From a virus: DNA of 35,887 bases. The position numbers were made by a program, and so were the translations under genes. Each line of letters begins with the position of its first letter. Within the stretch, counting starts at the first letter, position 1. Positions 7,480 to 16,606 of the stretch are shown piece by piece. The DNA is taken from the IMG/VR virus record IMGVR_UViG_3300045999_005601, positions 1 through 35,887 of that record. The stretch is one strand, 5' to 3'. Below the pieces are notes generated by a model. The model was given only the letters and a program-made list of their open reading frames with translations. It was not told the DNA's origin and searched no databases.

Positions 7480-8349
7480 ATGGGTAACGTTAATCCTACT
7501 GAGACACAGGCTACCACAACATCTACTCCTGAGCCTACAACCAGAGAGAAGATGCTTGCTGACCTTGAAACTGACATTCAGTCAGAAGAAAAGGAAGCTA
7601 GCGGTACTGAAACGGAAGCTAAGGAACCTGAAAATAAGGAAGCTTCTGACGACGATTCAACACCTGACGATGATTCATCTTCTGACGAAGATGATGAAAA
7701 GGAAGGTGAAAAGGAAGGTGAAAAGCCTGCCAAGAAGAATCGTTATCAAAAGATGCGAGCAAAGCTTCAAGCATCTGAAGAACTAGTAAAGAAGTATTCT
7801 AGTGAACGGGATGAAGCAGTTAAGTATGCTAATATTTATAGACAACGTCTTCTTGCTCTACAAGAGCGTTATAAGTCTATTACAGAAGCTAACAAGATTG
7901 AACTTAATCCTGTTGAAGAAGAAAACTTCAAGCTTAAGCTGAACAATAAAGAGCAGGAACTAACAAAGAAGCTAGAAGAGGAGCAAATTAAAGAACGGCA
8001 AAAAGAAGAACTAATTGCCATTCAACGTCAACAGACGCATGAATTTGCTCAAGAAGCTATTAACATATCTTCTAAGTTTGTTACTGATAAGTCTCAGCTA
8101 AAGCAATACGCTGCTGAACTGCTTAAGGCTCATGCTGTCGCTCTAAGAGCGGACCCTGACGCTGAAATGTCAGATACCGCTAAAATTTTCTTTGCTATGC
8201 AAAAGAAAAATAATCCAGAAGCTGTTCAACATCAGGTAAATAACGTTCCTCGGCCACTGGTAACTAAACCAACTGGTACTAAACCAACATTCAAAAGTAC
8301 AAGAGATGAAGCTCTAGCGTTCCTAGATGCTGAACTTAAGGGAGAATAA
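7480..8349 (+). CDS. Scaffolding protein (putative)
   Basis: Scaffolds shape the prohead and leave before or during packaging. The 289-residue protein has the expected composition. It opens with a disordered, strongly acidic N-terminus (residues 30-80, with DDDSTPDDDSSSDEDDEKEG and EKEG repeats). A long charged coiled coil follows (about 85-200), then a short C-terminal helical region (FKSTRDEALAFLDAELK) that could bind the capsid shell. It lies immediately upstream of the major capsid gene, the classic position. A near-perfect tandem repeat of GAAAAGGAAGGT encodes the EKEG repeats near 7697-7725. A minor tail-assembly factor is a less likely alternative. Confidence 0.82.
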   Translation: MGNVNPTETQATTTSTPEPTTREKMLADLETDIQSEEKEASGTETEAKEPENKEASDDDSTPDDDSSSDEDDEKEGEKEGEKPAKKNRYQKMRAKLQASEELVKKYSSERDEAVKYANIYRQRLLALQERYKSITEANKIELNPVEEENFKLKLNNKEQELTKKLEEEQIKERQKEELIAIQRQQTHEFAQEAINISSKFVTDKSQLKQYAAELLKAHAVALRADPDAEMSDTAKIFFAMQKKNNPEAVQHQVNNVPRPLVTKPTGTKPTFKSTRDEALAFLDAELKGE

Positions 8350-8353
8350 GTAA

Positions 8354-9571
8354 ATGTCTTCAACAATTCCTGTTACTGCAATCGGGGCTCTGCTTGGTCG
8401 TTACACCAACAGTGTTGTTAACGAACAAGCTGAAGAGAATGCCCCTCTTCTAAAGAACAAGATTATCGAAAAACTAAATAAGAAAGATAAACTAGGTGTT
8501 GTCAACGTTAAGGCTGGCGAACTTGCTTCAATCAAGTTTCTAGCTGACGGTGGTACTCTACCTCAAGGTGCTGATATTCTACCTCAACAGGGTACATATT
8601 TCCCAGTAGCTCTATTTGGTCGTGTTAAGATTCCACGTCTTGCCGCCAATACTGCTACTTCAAAGGAAGATGCCGTTGACATTGTAATGGAGCAGCTAGA
8701 CACCACTGGTAAGACAATGGGTCGTCAGCTAAACCGTTCAGTGTATGGTCACCAAATTGGTTCTCCAGCTTCTACTGTAGCTGCTGCTTCAACCACCTTT
8801 GAAGTTGCTGATTCGTCTGCTTGGCGGGTAGGTATGTCTTTTGAAGTTTGGAACGGTTCTTCAGCTATTGAAGGTACTTCAGAAGCTACTCTATGTAAGG
8901 TTTCAAAGGTTGCTCGCCCTGTTGATGGTGTCGGTAACACCACTATCACCTTCACTACTGCTGGTGGTGCTGGTAACCTTGTTCAATGGGAGACTACCTA
9001 CACCTTCCATATTAGAGGTTCAAAGGCTTCTGGCGCTACTATGGTTAGCCTTGCTGATGCTTACTCTGGTTCAGCTTCTCTATACGGTATTTCTGCTGAC
9101 AGCTTTGAATGGTCTGGTAACAGCGATTCAAGCGGTAAGGCACTAACTGTTGGTAACCTACGGTCATGGCTAACTGAGATTATTCGTCGTCGTGGTGAGG
9201 AGCCTACCGCTATTCTTGCTAACCGTAAGAATATCGAGCGTTACGGAAACCAGATGATTAACCAACGTCGCTTTATGAACGGTACTATGGATGCTGTTGG
9301 TAAGCAGGTTCCAGAGTTTGAAGGTCTACCCTTCCAACGTGATGAGAACCTAAAGGATAGCGAGCTATTCATGTTCAACCGGAATGATATTAAGCTACAT
9401 GTATTCCGGGATATTGCTCCTGACTTCGATGGTAATGCTAAGAAGTCAATGGGTCGCGAAGCTATGCTTATCTCCGACAGTGAATTTGTATATGACCTAC
9501 AAGTTTGGGGCGCTTACAACCTCCGGGTAGAGCGTCGCAACGGTGGTGGTCTATACAACATCACAGGCTGA
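8354..9571 (+). CDS. Major capsid protein (HK97-like fold)
   Basis: This forms the icosahedral head shell. The evidence is its place after the scaffold gene, its 405-residue length and a strong SD (AAGGGAG) before the ATG. Its composition is typical of phage shell proteins: an N-terminal helical arm (NEQAEENAPLLKNKIIEKL), a P-domain-like segment (DIVMEQLDTTGKTMGRQL), and a C-terminal region with GREAMLISDSEFVYDLQVWG. The inserted Ser/Thr/Gly-rich stretch at about residues 138-235 could be a surface domain. Codon choice is strongly biased to GGT, GCT, AAC and CGT, and CGT for Arg is used more than in the neighbours. That fits very high expression. The gene is followed at once by a strong terminator. 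Confidence 0.93.
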   Translation: MSSTIPVTAIGALLGRYTNSVVNEQAEENAPLLKNKIIEKLNKKDKLGVVNVKAGELASIKFLADGGTLPQGADILPQQGTYFPVALFGRVKIPRLAANTATSKEDAVDIVMEQLDTTGKTMGRQLNRSVYGHQIGSPASTVAAASTTFEVADSSAWRVGMSFEVWNGSSAIEGTSEATLCKVSKVARPVDGVGNTTITFTTAGGAGNLVQWETTYTFHIRGSKASGATMVSLADAYSGSASLYGISADSFEWSGNSDSSGKALTVGNLRSWLTEIIRRRGEEPTAILANRKNIERYGNQMINQRRFMNGTMDAVGKQVPEFEGLPFQRDENLKDSELFMFNRNDIKLHVFRDIAPDFDGNAKKSMGREAMLISDSEFVYDLQVWGAYNLRVERRNGGGLYNITG

Positions 9572-9579
9572 TAATTCTT

Positions 9580-9616
9580 AAAAGCCGGGTAGGGGTAAAA
9601 CCTTACCCGGCTTTTT
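9580..9616 (+). terminator. Rho-independent terminator after the capsid gene
   Basis: AAAAGCCGGGT-AGG pairs with CCTTACCCGGCTTTTT across a short loop. The stem is G+C-rich with one bulged A and is followed by a T run. It begins nine bases after the capsid stop, so it would limit readthrough from the capsid operon into the tail genes. Confidence 0.92.
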
Positions 9617-9634
9617 CTCTAACTAGGAGTTAAA

Positions 9635-10009
9635 ATGGAAGTCATCTGTAATGAAACTAAGCGCGAAGTAATTGAAAAGCTAGGTAAGGAATGGGATATT
9701 GTACCTATGGACGGTGTTCTAGGGAATGTTTTAGCTGCTGAAGTAATTCCTACAAAACTACCAGTAATAGACGGTATTTTTATTATTGAGAATATTTCAT
9801 GGGATATTGCTGAAGTATCTGAAGATTATCCATTCTCATCAATTCTTAGAAGTAGAATTGATAGAGAACGTCGCAAGGTAGCTCTTTCTAATGAAATCTA
9901 CCATGCTGAAATGGAAAAGCTTCAAAAAGATAAGAAAGAAGACCTAAGAAAAGATATGCTTGACTTCTATCAATTTGCTTCAGGTGCTAAGAAAATCTAT
10001 GGAGTTTGA
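9635..10009 (+). CDS. Hypothetical protein before the head-tail adaptor
   Basis: I do not recognise the family. The 124-residue protein has a small mixed alpha/beta N-terminal half (residues 1-70, with VIDGIFIIENISWDI) and a basic, highly charged helical C-terminus (about 72-115). A clear SD (AGGAG) lies six bases before the ATG. It is the first gene after the capsid terminator and is followed closely by the adaptor-like gene, so a connector or assembly role is possible but not shown. Confidence 0.6.
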   Translation: MEVICNETKREVIEKLGKEWDIVPMDGVLGNVLAAEVIPTKLPVIDGIFIIENISWDIAEVSEDYPFSSILRSRIDRERRKVALSNEIYHAEMEKLQKDKKEDLRKDMLDFYQFASGAKKIYGV

Positions 10010-10011
10010 TA

Positions 10012-10656
10012 ATGAACGTTACAGAAGCTATATCTGTTGTAAGACAGCATCTAGATGCTGAAGATGATACCGATAGATGGACTGATGCACAAGTTAAATC
10101 TTCATTAGGTTATGCTTTAAACAAAATTCAAGAAGACTATGTTAAGTCAGGAGGGAGAAGGCTAGATGAAATCGTTTCGGTTACGACCGATTCATCTGGC
10201 AGGTACGATATTTCTGCAAGTAATCCTATCTCTATTAAAGGTATATCTATTTTACAAGGGATGAGAAGGTGGCCACTGACACCGTCTCAGTATGAGGAAA
10301 TGAGATATCCTCATCAACAGATATCAGAGATAGAGATTAGATTTGTACCAAAGTTACACTTACCAAGCAACAACTCTAACCCTTTGGTGGGGGATGGTAG
10401 CACGGCTAAGAACACTTGGGAAAGCTTTGAACAACTTATTTGCGTAACTGCTGCGATGTATTGCGCTATAAAAGATGATGAACTTAGACAGACTCTACAA
10501 GAGTTAGAAATGAAGTTAAGAGATACTGTAATGAAAGAGGAAAGAATTCCGTCTTCATACAGACCTCCTGCTAAGGCTATGTGGTTATCTGCTCTTGTAG
10601 GTTATGTCTGGATTCCAGAGTCAAAAGAAATACAACTAATTAGACGGGACTACTAA
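10012..10656 (+). CDS. Head-tail adaptor protein (podovirus gp4/gp11 type)
   Basis: This is probably the ring that binds under the portal and carries the nozzle. The N-terminus (AISVVRQHLDAEDDTDRWTD, then helix VKSSLGYALNKIQEDY) matches the pattern of podovirus adaptor proteins, which open with a short helix and an RWTD-like motif. It is followed by beta-rich segments and a helical C-terminal part. The 214-residue length is typical. ATG 10012 is chosen because GGAG at 10001-10004 gives a proper SD. A TTG at 10006 is less likely. The stop shares a base with the next ATG. The family assignment is from pattern and position. Confidence 0.75.
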   Translation: MNVTEAISVVRQHLDAEDDTDRWTDAQVKSSLGYALNKIQEDYVKSGGRRLDEIVSVTTDSSGRYDISASNPISIKGISILQGMRRWPLTPSQYEEMRYPHQQISEIEIRFVPKLHLPSNNSNPLVGDGSTAKNTWESFEQLICVTAAMYCAIKDDELRQTLQELEMKLRDTVMKEERIPSSYRPPAKAMWLSALVGYVWIPESKEIQLIRRDY

Positions 10657-11450
10657 TGGCTCCTACTTTTCAACCTCCGTTACAAACACAACAGAGACAG
10701 ATTCACGTTAGAAGTTATGACGACCTAGTTAATGCACTAGGAAGAATTATTGCTAATTACTCTAGAAATTCTAATATTGATACTAATATAGGTTATGAGA
10801 TAGTAATAGCGGATTCTTTTTCTCTTCCAAGAGCAATTAAACTTCAAGAGGCTTTGTCAGGTGTAAGATTTACTTCACTAGGTATGATACCTCTTTTTCC
10901 TAAATCTGGAATTGTTGATGCATTATTTGAAGTTAGAGGTGCAAAGAGTGTTGTAATAGACGGTATCTATTGTGCAGATAATCCTGAAACTGGTAACTAT
11001 TTTAGAAATTTCATTAAGACATATTCTATGAATTTTACATCTTCTAAAGATGCGTATTTAGTTTGTAACAATACTGTAATTTCTCAATGTCTATTTAATG
11101 AAGATGTAGAATGCATTGAAGGTATTAGAATTGTTAACAATATTATACAGGTACCTGAAAATGGTATTGTAGGTGATATTCTAGTAAAAAGCGATAGATG
11201 TATAATTCAAGGTAATAGATTCGCTGGTCAAGGTTGCTCATTTCAAGGTGAGTATACTAGAATAGCTGATAACGATTTTAATGACGGTGATGTGTTTACT
11301 ACAGGTTCAGGAAATAACCCGCTATCAGGAAACACACGTTTTGGTGGAGGTAGCTCTACAGGGCTAGACCCAATAGGGCCTTCTACTGGAGGTGGTGGAG
11401 GTGGAGTAGCTGAAGCTGATATATTAGCTTTTGGAACTTGGGAGATATAA
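10656..11450 (+). CDS. Right-handed beta-helix tail appendage protein (putative)
   Basis: The middle of this 264-residue protein has repeating short strands and turns (VISQCLFNEDVECIEG, IRIVNNIIQVPENGI, DRCIIQGNRFAG, TRIADNDFNDGDV). These are the signature of pectate-lyase-like beta-helices used in phage tailspikes and appendages. The C-terminus turns Gly-rich (GGGGGG at about residues 243-248) and looks like a flexible linker. It is shorter than true tailspikes, so it may be an adaptor or a virion decoration instead of a depolymerase, and no catalytic residues can be assigned. It starts with TAATG coupling to the adaptor gene. Confidence 0.68.
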   Translation: MAPTFQPPLQTQQRQIHVRSYDDLVNALGRIIANYSRNSNIDTNIGYEIVIADSFSLPRAIKLQEALSGVRFTSLGMIPLFPKSGIVDALFEVRGAKSVVIDGIYCADNPETGNYFRNFIKTYSMNFTSSKDAYLVCNNTVISQCLFNEDVECIEGIRIVNNIIQVPENGIVGDILVKSDRCIIQGNRFAGQGCSFQGEYTRIADNDFNDGDVFTTGSGNNPLSGNTRFGGGSSTGLDPIGPSTGGGGGGVAEADILAFGTWEI

Positions 11451-12632
11451 ATGCTGCTAAATGCAATAACTCACTCACTTGAACTGGTTACTTCTAGTTC
11501 TACTCCAGTAGATTATTATGTAGAGTTTGTAGATTATACACCTTCTACTTCATTTTCACCATCTACTAATCAAGGCTCAGTAGCGTCTGCTACTACTACT
11601 TCAATACTAGCTGCACCTGCATCTGGTGTTTCAAGAAAAGTAAAACATCTTAGTATTAGAAATACTAGTTCAACAGCATCTATAAACGTTACATTACAAA
11701 AAGATGTATCAGGTACAAATATAGCTTTAACTCCTGTAGTCACCTTACAAGCAGGTGAATGTCTATTCATGAATTCTAACGGTGAATTCTCAGTTATGGA
11801 TACTACAGGTAGAATTAAAACTTCTTTACAATTACTTTCATATATTTCTGGAGTAGCTATACCTTTTAGAAAAGTAGGTACCGCTGCTGAAGCGATAGGT
11901 GTTGGTTATTCTTTTCATAAGGATTCTGGATTTCCGGGTGCATGGTCACCCGGCGCACCCGGTCTTAACGGTAGAAATACTAATGGTACAACAGCAGCAG
12001 ATGCTGGATGCTTACCATTACCACCAATATCTGGTACTACTAACTGGCTAAGTAAAGTAGAAGGTGTAGCTACTGTTGCAGGTTCTTTTCGCTTATTTGA
12101 TATTGTATGGGTAAATACAGGATTAGTTGTTACTACTACAACTGCACAAGCCATAACAACTCCTACTTTCCCTGCTAGGGATATTGATGGTTCTACAAAT
12201 GGTAGAGGTTATAATGTTGGTATACTTGTAACTGCTGCTACTACAAACGCTGGCGCTATTACAAATACTACTATCAGTTATACAAACTCTGATGGTGTTG
12301 CAGGTAGAACAGGTACAATTGCATCATTTCCTGCTACTGCTGTAGTAGGTACTTTTGTACCTTTCCAACTACAAGCAGGTGATACAGGTATAAGAAGTAT
12401 TCAAAGTGTTACACTTGGTACTTCTTATGTAACAGGGTCTATATCACTTATTGTTTATACAACATTAGAAGGTGTTGCATGTCCATTAGCTAATATTCCT
12501 TCAGTTAATTTAATACCTAGCCCTGGTATAAGACTTTATCAAGGTTCATGTTTGATACCTATTAACATAATGCCTTCTGCAACAACAGCTTTAACTATTG
12601 AAGGTTTAATAAATGTAGTTACAAGGTCGTAA
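11451..12632 (+). CDS. Beta-rich virion/appendage protein
   Basis: The 393-residue protein begins with a beta-sandwich-like module (residues 45-120: KVKHLSIRNTSSTASINVTL, then LQAGECLFMNSNGEF). This module pattern is common in phage head and tail accessory proteins. A short collagen-like Gly-x-y stretch at about 161-172 (GFPGAWSPGAPG) follows, and then a long Ser/Thr-rich beta region. This layout suggests a trimeric surface fibre or capsid-associated protein, but the partner is unknown. Codons are A+T-rich compared with the capsid gene. It starts immediately after the stop of the beta-helix protein and is followed one base later by the nozzle-like gene. Confidence 0.62.
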   Translation: MLLNAITHSLELVTSSSTPVDYYVEFVDYTPSTSFSPSTNQGSVASATTTSILAAPASGVSRKVKHLSIRNTSSTASINVTLQKDVSGTNIALTPVVTLQAGECLFMNSNGEFSVMDTTGRIKTSLQLLSYISGVAIPFRKVGTAAEAIGVGYSFHKDSGFPGAWSPGAPGLNGRNTNGTTAADAGCLPLPPISGTTNWLSKVEGVATVAGSFRLFDIVWVNTGLVVTTTTAQAITTPTFPARDIDGSTNGRGYNVGILVTAATTNAGAITNTTISYTNSDGVAGRTGTIASFPATAVVGTFVPFQLQAGDTGIRSIQSVTLGTSYVTGSISLIVYTTLEGVACPLANIPSVNLIPSPGIRLYQGSCLIPINIMPSATTALTIEGLINVVTRS

Positions 12633-12633
12633 A

Positions 12634-14115
12634 ATGACAAGAACTAAATTTTGGGATAAAAGAAATGTAGAAATGTCTAACTCTAAAGAGTTAGTAGTTA
12701 GACAAAAATTCAAGACTATTGATACTGTGACTGGATTAGATGGTACAAAATATGTTGTAGGTTCATTTACAGTTCGTAACGGTAGAACAGATGATATATT
12801 CCATTATGTAATGCTTGCTGGTACAGGCTTAGATGAAGCTTCAGATATTCCATCTATAAATGTATATTCAGAGGATTTTACCCTGCTGTTCACCTTCAGC
12901 TATGGGTCCGAGGGCGTGTCTGGATTTATTCCACCAAAGGTGTCCTTTGCTGTAGTTGAAGATGAGCTACTCATCTGCTGCCCTAACCTACCTCCTGTAT
13001 GGGGTATTGTTGGTGCCGGTCTAAGAATAGCAACGTTAGATACTCCAACTAACCAAAATACTTCATCTGTTGATGTATTTCCTAGAGGACACTGTATATC
13101 ATGGGCTGGTAGAGCGATAATCTGTGATGGTATCGGTCTTTATTTCTCAGATGCTCTTAACCCTAGAGCATATACAGGTGCTAACTTCATCAATCCTCCA
13201 GGTGAGTATGTTTATGATATGCATGTAAATGCAGGTGGCTCTCTAATACTAGTAACTTCTGCCGGTGTCTATTCTCTACCAGAAGATGCCTCATATTCAG
13301 GTATTGGTGGTGTTGTTCTACCTGTATGGAGTAAGTTAACAGATTATGGTTCTGTAGGATATGAGAAATCTGTATCTTACAAAGGTAGAGTATGGGGTCT
13401 TACTCAAAGAGGGGTTGGTTTAATAGATGCTAAAGAACCTTCAGAAGTTTCTCTTTCAGAAAAAGTTGGTTCTAGGTTTAACTATGGTAGAATTGATTTT
13501 CCAGATTACAGGATTGGTAAGCTGTACGCTTATTCTGACGGTCTTATTATCGCTATGGGTAAGTTTGCTTGTTTTTTCGATGTCGTCAACAGTCTGGTTT
13601 CTTGGTACCATATAACTCCTAACAACTATAACAATATGGTTGATATTAGAGGTATTCTAAAAGACCATGACGGTACAGATATATTCGTTCAAAGAGGTGT
13701 TGCAACCTTTAAGAATGGTGATAATGGAGAACCTATTTCTGGTGCTAGCGACCTACTAGCAGTTATTGGTGGAAGAGTAAATCAACCTGCTAAAGCTTCT
13801 CCTGTAGTGAGAGAAGTTACTTTTAAGACTAACTCAACTTTTAAGCCTTATTACATAGCGGTAAACAATAAGCAAAAAACTTCGTCTACAGGTAAAACTG
13901 GTACGCAATCACCTACAATTGGTACAGCTAGCTGGTCTTCAACGGCAGATGCTGATAAGATTTCATCTGAAGCTATGAAAAGTTATCAAGAGAATTTTTC
14001 AATTAGAGGTGATGAGATATTTATTGAAATTGGTATAGCTGGACATCCTGCAATCATACCAGATGAAGTTGATGTAGTGTTCAAAGGCCCCGGTAAAGAA
14101 AGACCTACAAGATGA
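12634..14115 (+). CDS. Tail nozzle/hub protein, beta-propeller type (putative)
   Basis: This 493-residue protein resembles the P22 gp10 and T7 gp12 class that forms the tail nozzle below the adaptor ring. It is almost all beta strand, with repeated blade-like segments such as FPRGHCISWAGRAIICDGIG, GLYFSDALNPRAY, GGSLILVTSAGVYSLPED, SYKGRVWGLTQRGVGLID and GLIIAMGKFACFFD. The SD-[x]-NP pattern in a loop after a strand is common in these nozzle propellers. It follows the adaptor by two genes, as expected for a short tail. It ends by overlapping the next start by four bases. The call is by fold pattern and order. Confidence 0.7.
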   Translation: MTRTKFWDKRNVEMSNSKELVVRQKFKTIDTVTGLDGTKYVVGSFTVRNGRTDDIFHYVMLAGTGLDEASDIPSINVYSEDFTLLFTFSYGSEGVSGFIPPKVSFAVVEDELLICCPNLPPVWGIVGAGLRIATLDTPTNQNTSSVDVFPRGHCISWAGRAIICDGIGLYFSDALNPRAYTGANFINPPGEYVYDMHVNAGGSLILVTSAGVYSLPEDASYSGIGGVVLPVWSKLTDYGSVGYEKSVSYKGRVWGLTQRGVGLIDAKEPSEVSLSEKVGSRFNYGRIDFPDYRIGKLYAYSDGLIIAMGKFACFFDVVNSLVSWYHITPNNYNNMVDIRGILKDHDGTDIFVQRGVATFKNGDNGEPISGASDLLAVIGGRVNQPAKASPVVREVTFKTNSTFKPYYIAVNNKQKTSSTGKTGTQSPTIGTASWSSTADADKISSEAMKSYQENFSIRGDEIFIEIGIAGHPAIIPDEVDVVFKGPGKERPTR

Positions 14116-14627
14116 CATTAACTACTTTAACAGGTACTACATCACATACGGATTTGAACAATAACTTCTCTGACAAGCTAGCAGCTATAAGAGCAGTAAA
14201 TGATATTTCTTCAGTCGGTAAGACGTTTGACAAGATGCTTGATTGTGACGCACTATCAAGCGCCACCTTGGCAGGGCTCAGGCAAATAACCTTCACTCCT
14301 GAAGATGATTATGAGTTAATAGGTGCAATGCTTAGAGTTACTTCAGGTACTGCTAGTATTACTATTACTGCAAGTATTAAAGCAATTCTTCCAGATACAG
14401 AAGAAGAGGTACCTAAGTATTTGTCAGGTGATACATTTTCAATGTCACTTACAACTATTGTAGGTACTAACGAGGCTACAAGAGTTGATAAAACATCAGT
14501 TACTGCTAAGAAACTTTACCTAATTAAAGGTATTACTTACAGACTTATATTGACATCATCTTCTGCTACTGCTGTAACTAGAGCATATGCAAAACTAATA
14601 CTAAGAGTTAGACGGAGAAGAAATTGA
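14112..14627 (+). CDS. Beta-rich tail-region protein, unknown function
   Basis: I do not recognise the family. The 171-residue protein has a helical N-terminus (TSHTDLNNNFSDKLAAIRAV) and a beta-sandwich-like body (ITFTPEDDYELIGAMLRVTS, ASITITASIKAIL, KLYLIKGITYRLILTS). It ends in a basic tail RVRRRRN. The GTTSHTDLNNNF opening resembles the short trimerisation starts seen in some phage fibre proteins. It overlaps the nozzle-like gene by four bases and the next gene by four bases, so it belongs to the tail operon. Confidence 0.6.
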   Translation: MTLTTLTGTTSHTDLNNNFSDKLAAIRAVNDISSVGKTFDKMLDCDALSSATLAGLRQITFTPEDDYELIGAMLRVTSGTASITITASIKAILPDTEEEVPKYLSGDTFSMSLTTIVGTNEATRVDKTSVTAKKLYLIKGITYRLILTSSSATAVTRAYAKLILRVRRRRN

Positions 14628-15565
14628 TACCTAGAATTCCTTTCTCGTTCAGTGCAGGCTTTAAGTTAGACCCTTATAAGCTAATGGCTAACTTTGAGCG
14701 TATGTATAAAGATTTGAAGTATTCAAGGGATAGAAATATTACAAAGTCTAGCTTTATTGTTGATTTTAATGCTATATCTAACACAACTCCTGAAGTTCAA
14801 AGAACTTTTATTTTTGACCCTCCAATAGATTTGATTGTAAATACTATTGAACTTGAAGTAGTAAGTAGCGGTTCAACAGCTACAGTAACTGTATCGTCTA
14901 ACAATCCTCTATTTCAATCAAAATCTGTTTCTGTTACAAACGTAGCTGGTAATAGAGCCTATCTTAAAATTTCAAATCCAATTACAGCCTTATCTTCATC
15001 TTCTACTACATTTATAGTAACGTCTACAGCAGCAGTTTCATCAGTAAAACTTAATATTGGTATTATTTCTCAACGACTAACTAAGAAATCTTTTTTATCT
15101 AGTCTACTATCTATTGAAGCTGGAACAACTCTAGCTAATCTAGTATCAACTTTAAACTCTGCTTTCTCTTCATATGAAACTGAAGTATTAGCTAATACAA
15201 ATAATCAAGATGATATTAGAGTAGAAGTTATTACAATAAGAGAAAATACAGCAGTTGGTATAACTAGAGAGCAAACTAGAATTCCATCTACAGGTAAGAA
15301 ATTTGATAGTATAAAATGCTATCTATGTTGTGCGGTAGGTTCAAATCTTTTTGTTAAATTGTTAGATGAAAACTCTAGCACTATTGCTAGTTCTACTGTA
15401 TCAGGTTCAGGGACTACTTCAACTACTAAACAAGTAATATCAGTTACTGATACTCAAACTCTTGATGACTTAGATACTGCTGCTAGTGATTATGAAATAT
15501 CAGTAAGTAGAGATTCAGGTGTTGGTACAATTAACTGGTTCTACGCTGTAATTTACTATAAGTGA
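14624..15565 (+). CDS. Tail-region beta-rich protein with TTG start
   Basis: Function unknown. The 313-residue protein is rich in Ser, Thr and Val with repeated strand patterns (STATVTVSSNNPLFQSKSVS, STTFIVTSTAAVSSVKLNI) and looks like a virion surface or tail protein. Translation most likely begins at TTG 14624. GGAG at 14614-14617 gives an SD six bases away, and the start overlaps the previous stop as TTGA. The first in-frame ATG is about 20 codons later and has no comparable SD. Codon use is A+T-rich, as in the appendage genes upstream. Confidence 0.62.
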   Translation: MIPRIPFSFSAGFKLDPYKLMANFERMYKDLKYSRDRNITKSSFIVDFNAISNTTPEVQRTFIFDPPIDLIVNTIELEVVSSGSTATVTVSSNNPLFQSKSVSVTNVAGNRAYLKISNPITALSSSSTTFIVTSTAAVSSVKLNIGIISQRLTKKSFLSSLLSIEAGTTLANLVSTLNSAFSSYETEVLANTNNQDDIRVEVITIRENTAVGITREQTRIPSTGKKFDSIKCYLCCAVGSNLFVKLLDENSSTIASSTVSGSGTTSTTKQVISVTDTQTLDDLDTAASDYEISVSRDSGVGTINWFYAVIYYK

Positions 15566-15571
15566 GGTAAC

Positions 15572-16603
15572 ATGTATCCAATGGCTCAAAAGCCTAAGAA
15601 AAGGCTAAATCCTAATATGACTGCTGAAGCTGCTGATATGGCAGCAGAGCAGTTTCAAATGCAACCAGAGAAGCAGGCTCCAATTATTCCAACAACTAAT
15701 ATGCGTATGCCTAGAATGAACTTTGGAGGTCCACAACCTCAAAATAATCCGCAACCGTCTACACCTAGACAGCCCGGTCAACAGAATGTAAATCCTAACG
15801 ACCCAAGAGCAACTAGACCGATTCAGCCTCCACCAATGAACTATTCTGGTGGTAGCGTTACTGCTGGCGCTCCTGTTACTGGTGCTGTAGCTGCACCTAA
15901 GCCTGTAACTACAGTAGGAATGACTACTAAACCCGGTGAACTTCAGGGTGTTGCTCAAGATACTAGAACTACAGATGATATGCTTGAAGATGCTATTGCT
16001 GAATTACTAGGTAATGGTCCAAGAAGCACAGCAGAAGAAGAAGCACAGATTAGAAATCAGATGCAATCTGATGTTTCTGCTGGTCAAGCTGGTCTTAATG
16101 CAAGAATTGCAGCAGGTGGTGGTGGTACTTCTGGTGCTCTAGGTGCTATGTCTACCGATATGCGGTCTAGAGCGGCGCTAGATGCTGCTAACGCTGTTCA
16201 AGGTGTTAAGCAGGATGCTAGAGATGAATACCTAAGAAAGCTACAGCTAGGTCTATCAGGTAAACAATCTGACCGTACACTTGATATGGATGAAGCGCAG
16301 TTTGAAATGTATATGAATATGATTAACGAGATTTTCGGAGGTTCTGGTAACGATTCAAACGCTAACTCAATTCCTGATGATAAAGAACCTGCTAGCTACA
16401 ATGATTCAGGTGTTTCAGGTAGCACTGGTGTTTTTCAAGGTAATACTTCAGGTAACACTATCACTACTGATACCGGTTCTTACCAAATTGAAACTAAGAA
16501 GCGTGGTGAAGATGACGTATTCAGATTCAGAGTTAGTTCAGGCGGTAAGACCTATCAAGTATTCAGGGATGCTAACGGCAACAACTATGCCGTACAGGTG
16601 TGA
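15572..16603 (+). CDS. Internal virion/ejection protein candidate 1
   Basis: The 343-residue protein has a disordered N-terminal half rich in Pro, Gln, Asn and Met (residues 1-120). A helical centre follows (DDMLEDAIAELLGNG, EEAQIRNQM), with an Ala/Gly-rich segment AGLNARIAAGGGG. The C-terminus is a small beta-rich domain (GSYQIETKKR, KTYQVFRDANGNNYAVQV). It is the first of three consecutive genes after the tail-tip region that end the late block, which is where podoviruses encode proteins stored in the head and ejected with the DNA. The role is inferred from position and composition only. Confidence 0.55.
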   Translation: MYPMAQKPKKRLNPNMTAEAADMAAEQFQMQPEKQAPIIPTTNMRMPRMNFGGPQPQNNPQPSTPRQPGQQNVNPNDPRATRPIQPPPMNYSGGSVTAGAPVTGAVAAPKPVTTVGMTTKPGELQGVAQDTRTTDDMLEDAIAELLGNGPRSTAEEEAQIRNQMQSDVSAGQAGLNARIAAGGGGTSGALGAMSTDMRSRAALDAANAVQGVKQDARDEYLRKLQLGLSGKQSDRTLDMDEAQFEMYMNMINEIFGGSGNDSNANSIPDDKEPASYNDSGVSGSTGVFQGNTSGNTITTDTGSYQIETKKRGEDDVFRFRVSSGGKTYQVFRDANGNNYAVQV

Positions 16604-16606
16604 TAA

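Noticed and set aside
7556-7786. A lysine-rich 76-codon frame within the scaffold gene
   Set aside because: It is an out-of-frame reading of the acidic repeats with no start signal of its own.
15605-15958. A minus-strand frame within the first ejection-protein candidate
   Set aside because: The product is rich in Ser and Arg low-complexity sequence, as expected from the reverse of a Pro/Gln-rich gene, and is a shadow.
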